Source: an uncultured Lachnospiraceae bacterium (GTDB lineage Bacteria > Bacillota_A > Clostridia > Lachnospirales > Lachnospiraceae). Taken from it: 5,179 nucleotides of DNA. The stretch is taken from NCBI GenBank assembly GCA_900555005.1, contig USJM01000140.1, positions 1-5,179 on the forward strand, read 5' to 3'. Position numbers and translations under genes: made by a program. This document shows positions 4,047-5,179 of the stretch, piece after piece. The notes beneath the pieces were generated by a model. It made no database searches. It saw nothing but the letters and a program-made list of their open reading frames with translations, and was not told the origin of the DNA. Within the stretch, counting starts at the first letter, position 1, and every line of letters starts with the position of its first letter.

Positions 4047-5179
4047 GATCCAGCCCGCCGTTCGAGACCACGCTCGACATACCTCCCTCGCCGTTCTCCT
4101 GCCGGCTGCTCCTGCCCGTGCGCCTGTCCGGACGCTGCCCGCCGCTCTTTCCATCTGCACGCCTGTCATTCTGGTGCTGTATCCCGGTCTTTCCGTCCCC
4201 GCGTCTTCCATTCTGGCGCTGTCTGCTGTTCTTGTCGTCTTCGCGACGGCTGTCCGGGCGCTGTTTTTCCTGCTTATGGCCGCCAGATGACGTCCCATCC
4301 TGCTTCTTCCCATGAACCGCCGGTTCTCCGAGCTTCATCGACAGGGAGATCCGGTTCCGGTTCAGATCCACGTCCAGCACCTTCACATCTACAATGTCTC
4401 CGACTGAGACAACATCCAGCGGGGACTTGACAAAGCCATGGTCACTCATCTGAGAGATGTGCACCAGACCGTCCTCGTGGACCCCGATGTCGACAAATGC
4501 GCCGAAGTCCACAATGTTCCGGACGGTGCCCTTGAGAATCATGCCCGGTTTCAGATCCTTCATATCCATGACATCCGATCTGAGGACCGGCTTCGGCATA
4601 TCAGAGCGGGGATCCCTCCCCGGCTTCTCCAGCTCCTTCGCGATATCTGCCAGTGTCTCTTTTCCGACACCGAATTGCTCCGCCAGCCTTCCGATGCCGC
4701 CCTCCGTGCGGATGCGGCTGTCAAGATCGCGGATCTGACCCTTCTCGACATCCTCCTTGGTATAACCGAATTCCTTCAGCAGCCTGGCTGCCGCCTCATA
4801 GGACTCCGGATGCACCCCGGTCATGTCGAGCGGATTCTTACCGCCCCGGATCCGCAGGAAACCTGCGCACTGCTCGAAGGCCTTCGGACCGAGCCCGGAC
4901 ACCTTCAGGAGCTGCTTTCTGTCCTCGAATTTCCCGTTCTCCTCCCGGTAGCTGACGATCGACTTCGCCGTCTTTTTGGTGATGCCGGACACGTACAGAA
5001 GCAGCGGCCAGGACGCTGTATTCAGGTCAACGCCAACCTCATTGACACAGTCCTCGACCACACCTTCCAGCTTTCCGCCCAGCTTCTTCTGGTCACAGTC
5101 ATGCTGGTACTGACCGACCCCGATCGACTTCGGGTCAATCTTGACGAGCTCCGCCAGCGGATCCTGAAGCCGTCTGGCG
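4018..5179 (-). CDS. tex: Tex, S1-domain RNA-binding transcription accessory protein (C-terminal half)
   Basis: The last 386 residues are present; the start lies beyond the right edge. The visible part opens with [16 protein letters not shown] and [15 protein letters not shown], a highly conserved Tex block after the YqgF-like domain. The helix-hairpin-helix region (about 49-110) includes [25 protein letters not shown] and [22 protein letters not shown] helical linker follows, then an S1 domain (about 209-282) from [22 protein letters not shown] to [10 protein letters not shown]. The remaining ~100 residues form a hydrophilic, Arg-, Gln- and Gly-rich tail with 14-residue repeats (4114-4221), ending [11 protein letters not shown]. 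Tex binds nucleic acid through S1 and acts in transcription and RNA handling in the cytoplasm. The repetitive tail is longer than in most Tex proteins I know. No terminator follows; the flavodoxin-like gene lies downstream on the same strand. Confidence 0.96.
   Translation of the reverse strand, partial: ARRLQDPLAELVKIDPKSIGVGQYQHDCDQKKLGGKLEGVVEDCVNEVGVDLNTASWPLLLYVSGITKKTAKSIVSYREENGKFEDRKQLLKVSGLGPKAFEQCAGFLRIRGGKNPLDMTGVHPESYEAAARLLKEFGYTKEDVEKGQIRDLDSRIRTEGGIGRLAEQFGVGKETLADIAKELEKPGRDPRSDMPKPVLRSDVMDMKDLKPGMILKGTVRNIVDFGAFVDIGVHEDGLVHISQMSDHGFVKSPLDVVSVGDIVDVKVLDVDLNRNRISLSMKLGEPAVHGKKQDGTSSGGHKQEKQRPDSRREDDKNSRQRQNGRRGDGKTGIQHQNDRRADGKSGGQRPDRRTGRSSRQENGEGGMSSVVSNGGLDLSALLRKWN
4114..4221 (-). 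repeat. 42-base coding repeats in the Tex tail
   Basis: Two imperfect 14-residue units, [14 protein letters not shown] (4221-4180) and [14 protein letters not shown] (4179-4138), are followed by a partial third, QRPDRRTG (4137-4114). The common pattern is Q-x-Q-N-x-R-R-x-D-G-K-(T/S)-G. The segment is disordered in character and basic, suited to binding RNA. The 42-base period keeps the reading frame, so copy number could change without breaking the gene. Confidence 0.8.

Noticed and set aside
3783..4430. Long plus-strand open frame opposite tex and the flavodoxin-like gene
   Set aside because: It is antisense to clear Tex coding sequence, rich in Arg, Ser and Pro from the mirrored basic tail, and has no ribosome site.

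Overview
The window reads as chromosomal DNA from a Gram-positive bacterium of the class Clostridia, probably Lachnospiraceae-like. The clues are strong AGGAGG-type ribosome sites, roughly balanced base composition, a Tex protein, a heme-free ferritin, a small core-MetE-type methyltransferase beside a LysR regulator, and a Clostridia-like two-helix membrane protein. The genus cannot be told from the sequence. Nearly all genes lie on the minus strand; the LysR regulator is the exception.

Left part (1-1443): the 5' end of a MetE-like methyltransferase gene (minus) and a LysR-type regulator gene (plus) diverge from a 330-base intergenic region. That region holds a minus-strand promoter (338-366) and a perfect dyad with T-N11-A geometry (388-406) centred about 66 bases upstream of the predicted start of methyltransferase transcription, which is the classical LysR position. 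It also holds a methyltransferase leader with mutually exclusive RNA pairings (230-297), a second dyad (454-475) and a short tandem repeat (485-511) in front of the regulator. The simplest reading is a self-contained regulator and target pair.

Middle part (1453-3227, all minus): transcription runs from an uncharacterised two-helix membrane protein (with its own promoter at 3277-3305), through a 57-residue very acidic helical protein and a heme-free ferritin, to a BFD-type [2Fe-2S] mini-ferredoxin. The last two overlap by one base (TGATG) and are almost certainly translationally coupled. Ferritin stores iron; the ferredoxin is the natural candidate for the electron donor that releases it. The ferredoxin gene ends 9 bases from the end of the convergent regulator gene.

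Right part (3365-5179, all minus): the 3' part of tex, encoding an RNA-binding transcription accessory protein, ends in a repetitive basic tail. The last codons of tex are duplicated 32 bases downstream. A strong promoter (3922-3950) then drives a flavodoxin-like gene that is broken by one frameshift and also lacks the usual FMN phosphate-binding loop. A clear intrinsic terminator (3365-3410) closes this unit.

No tRNA, rRNA, CRISPR array, insertion sequence or prophage signature was seen. The most interesting items are the ferritin and BFD-ferredoxin pair, the methyltransferase leader, the decaying flavodoxin-like gene and the synonymous duplication at the end of tex.
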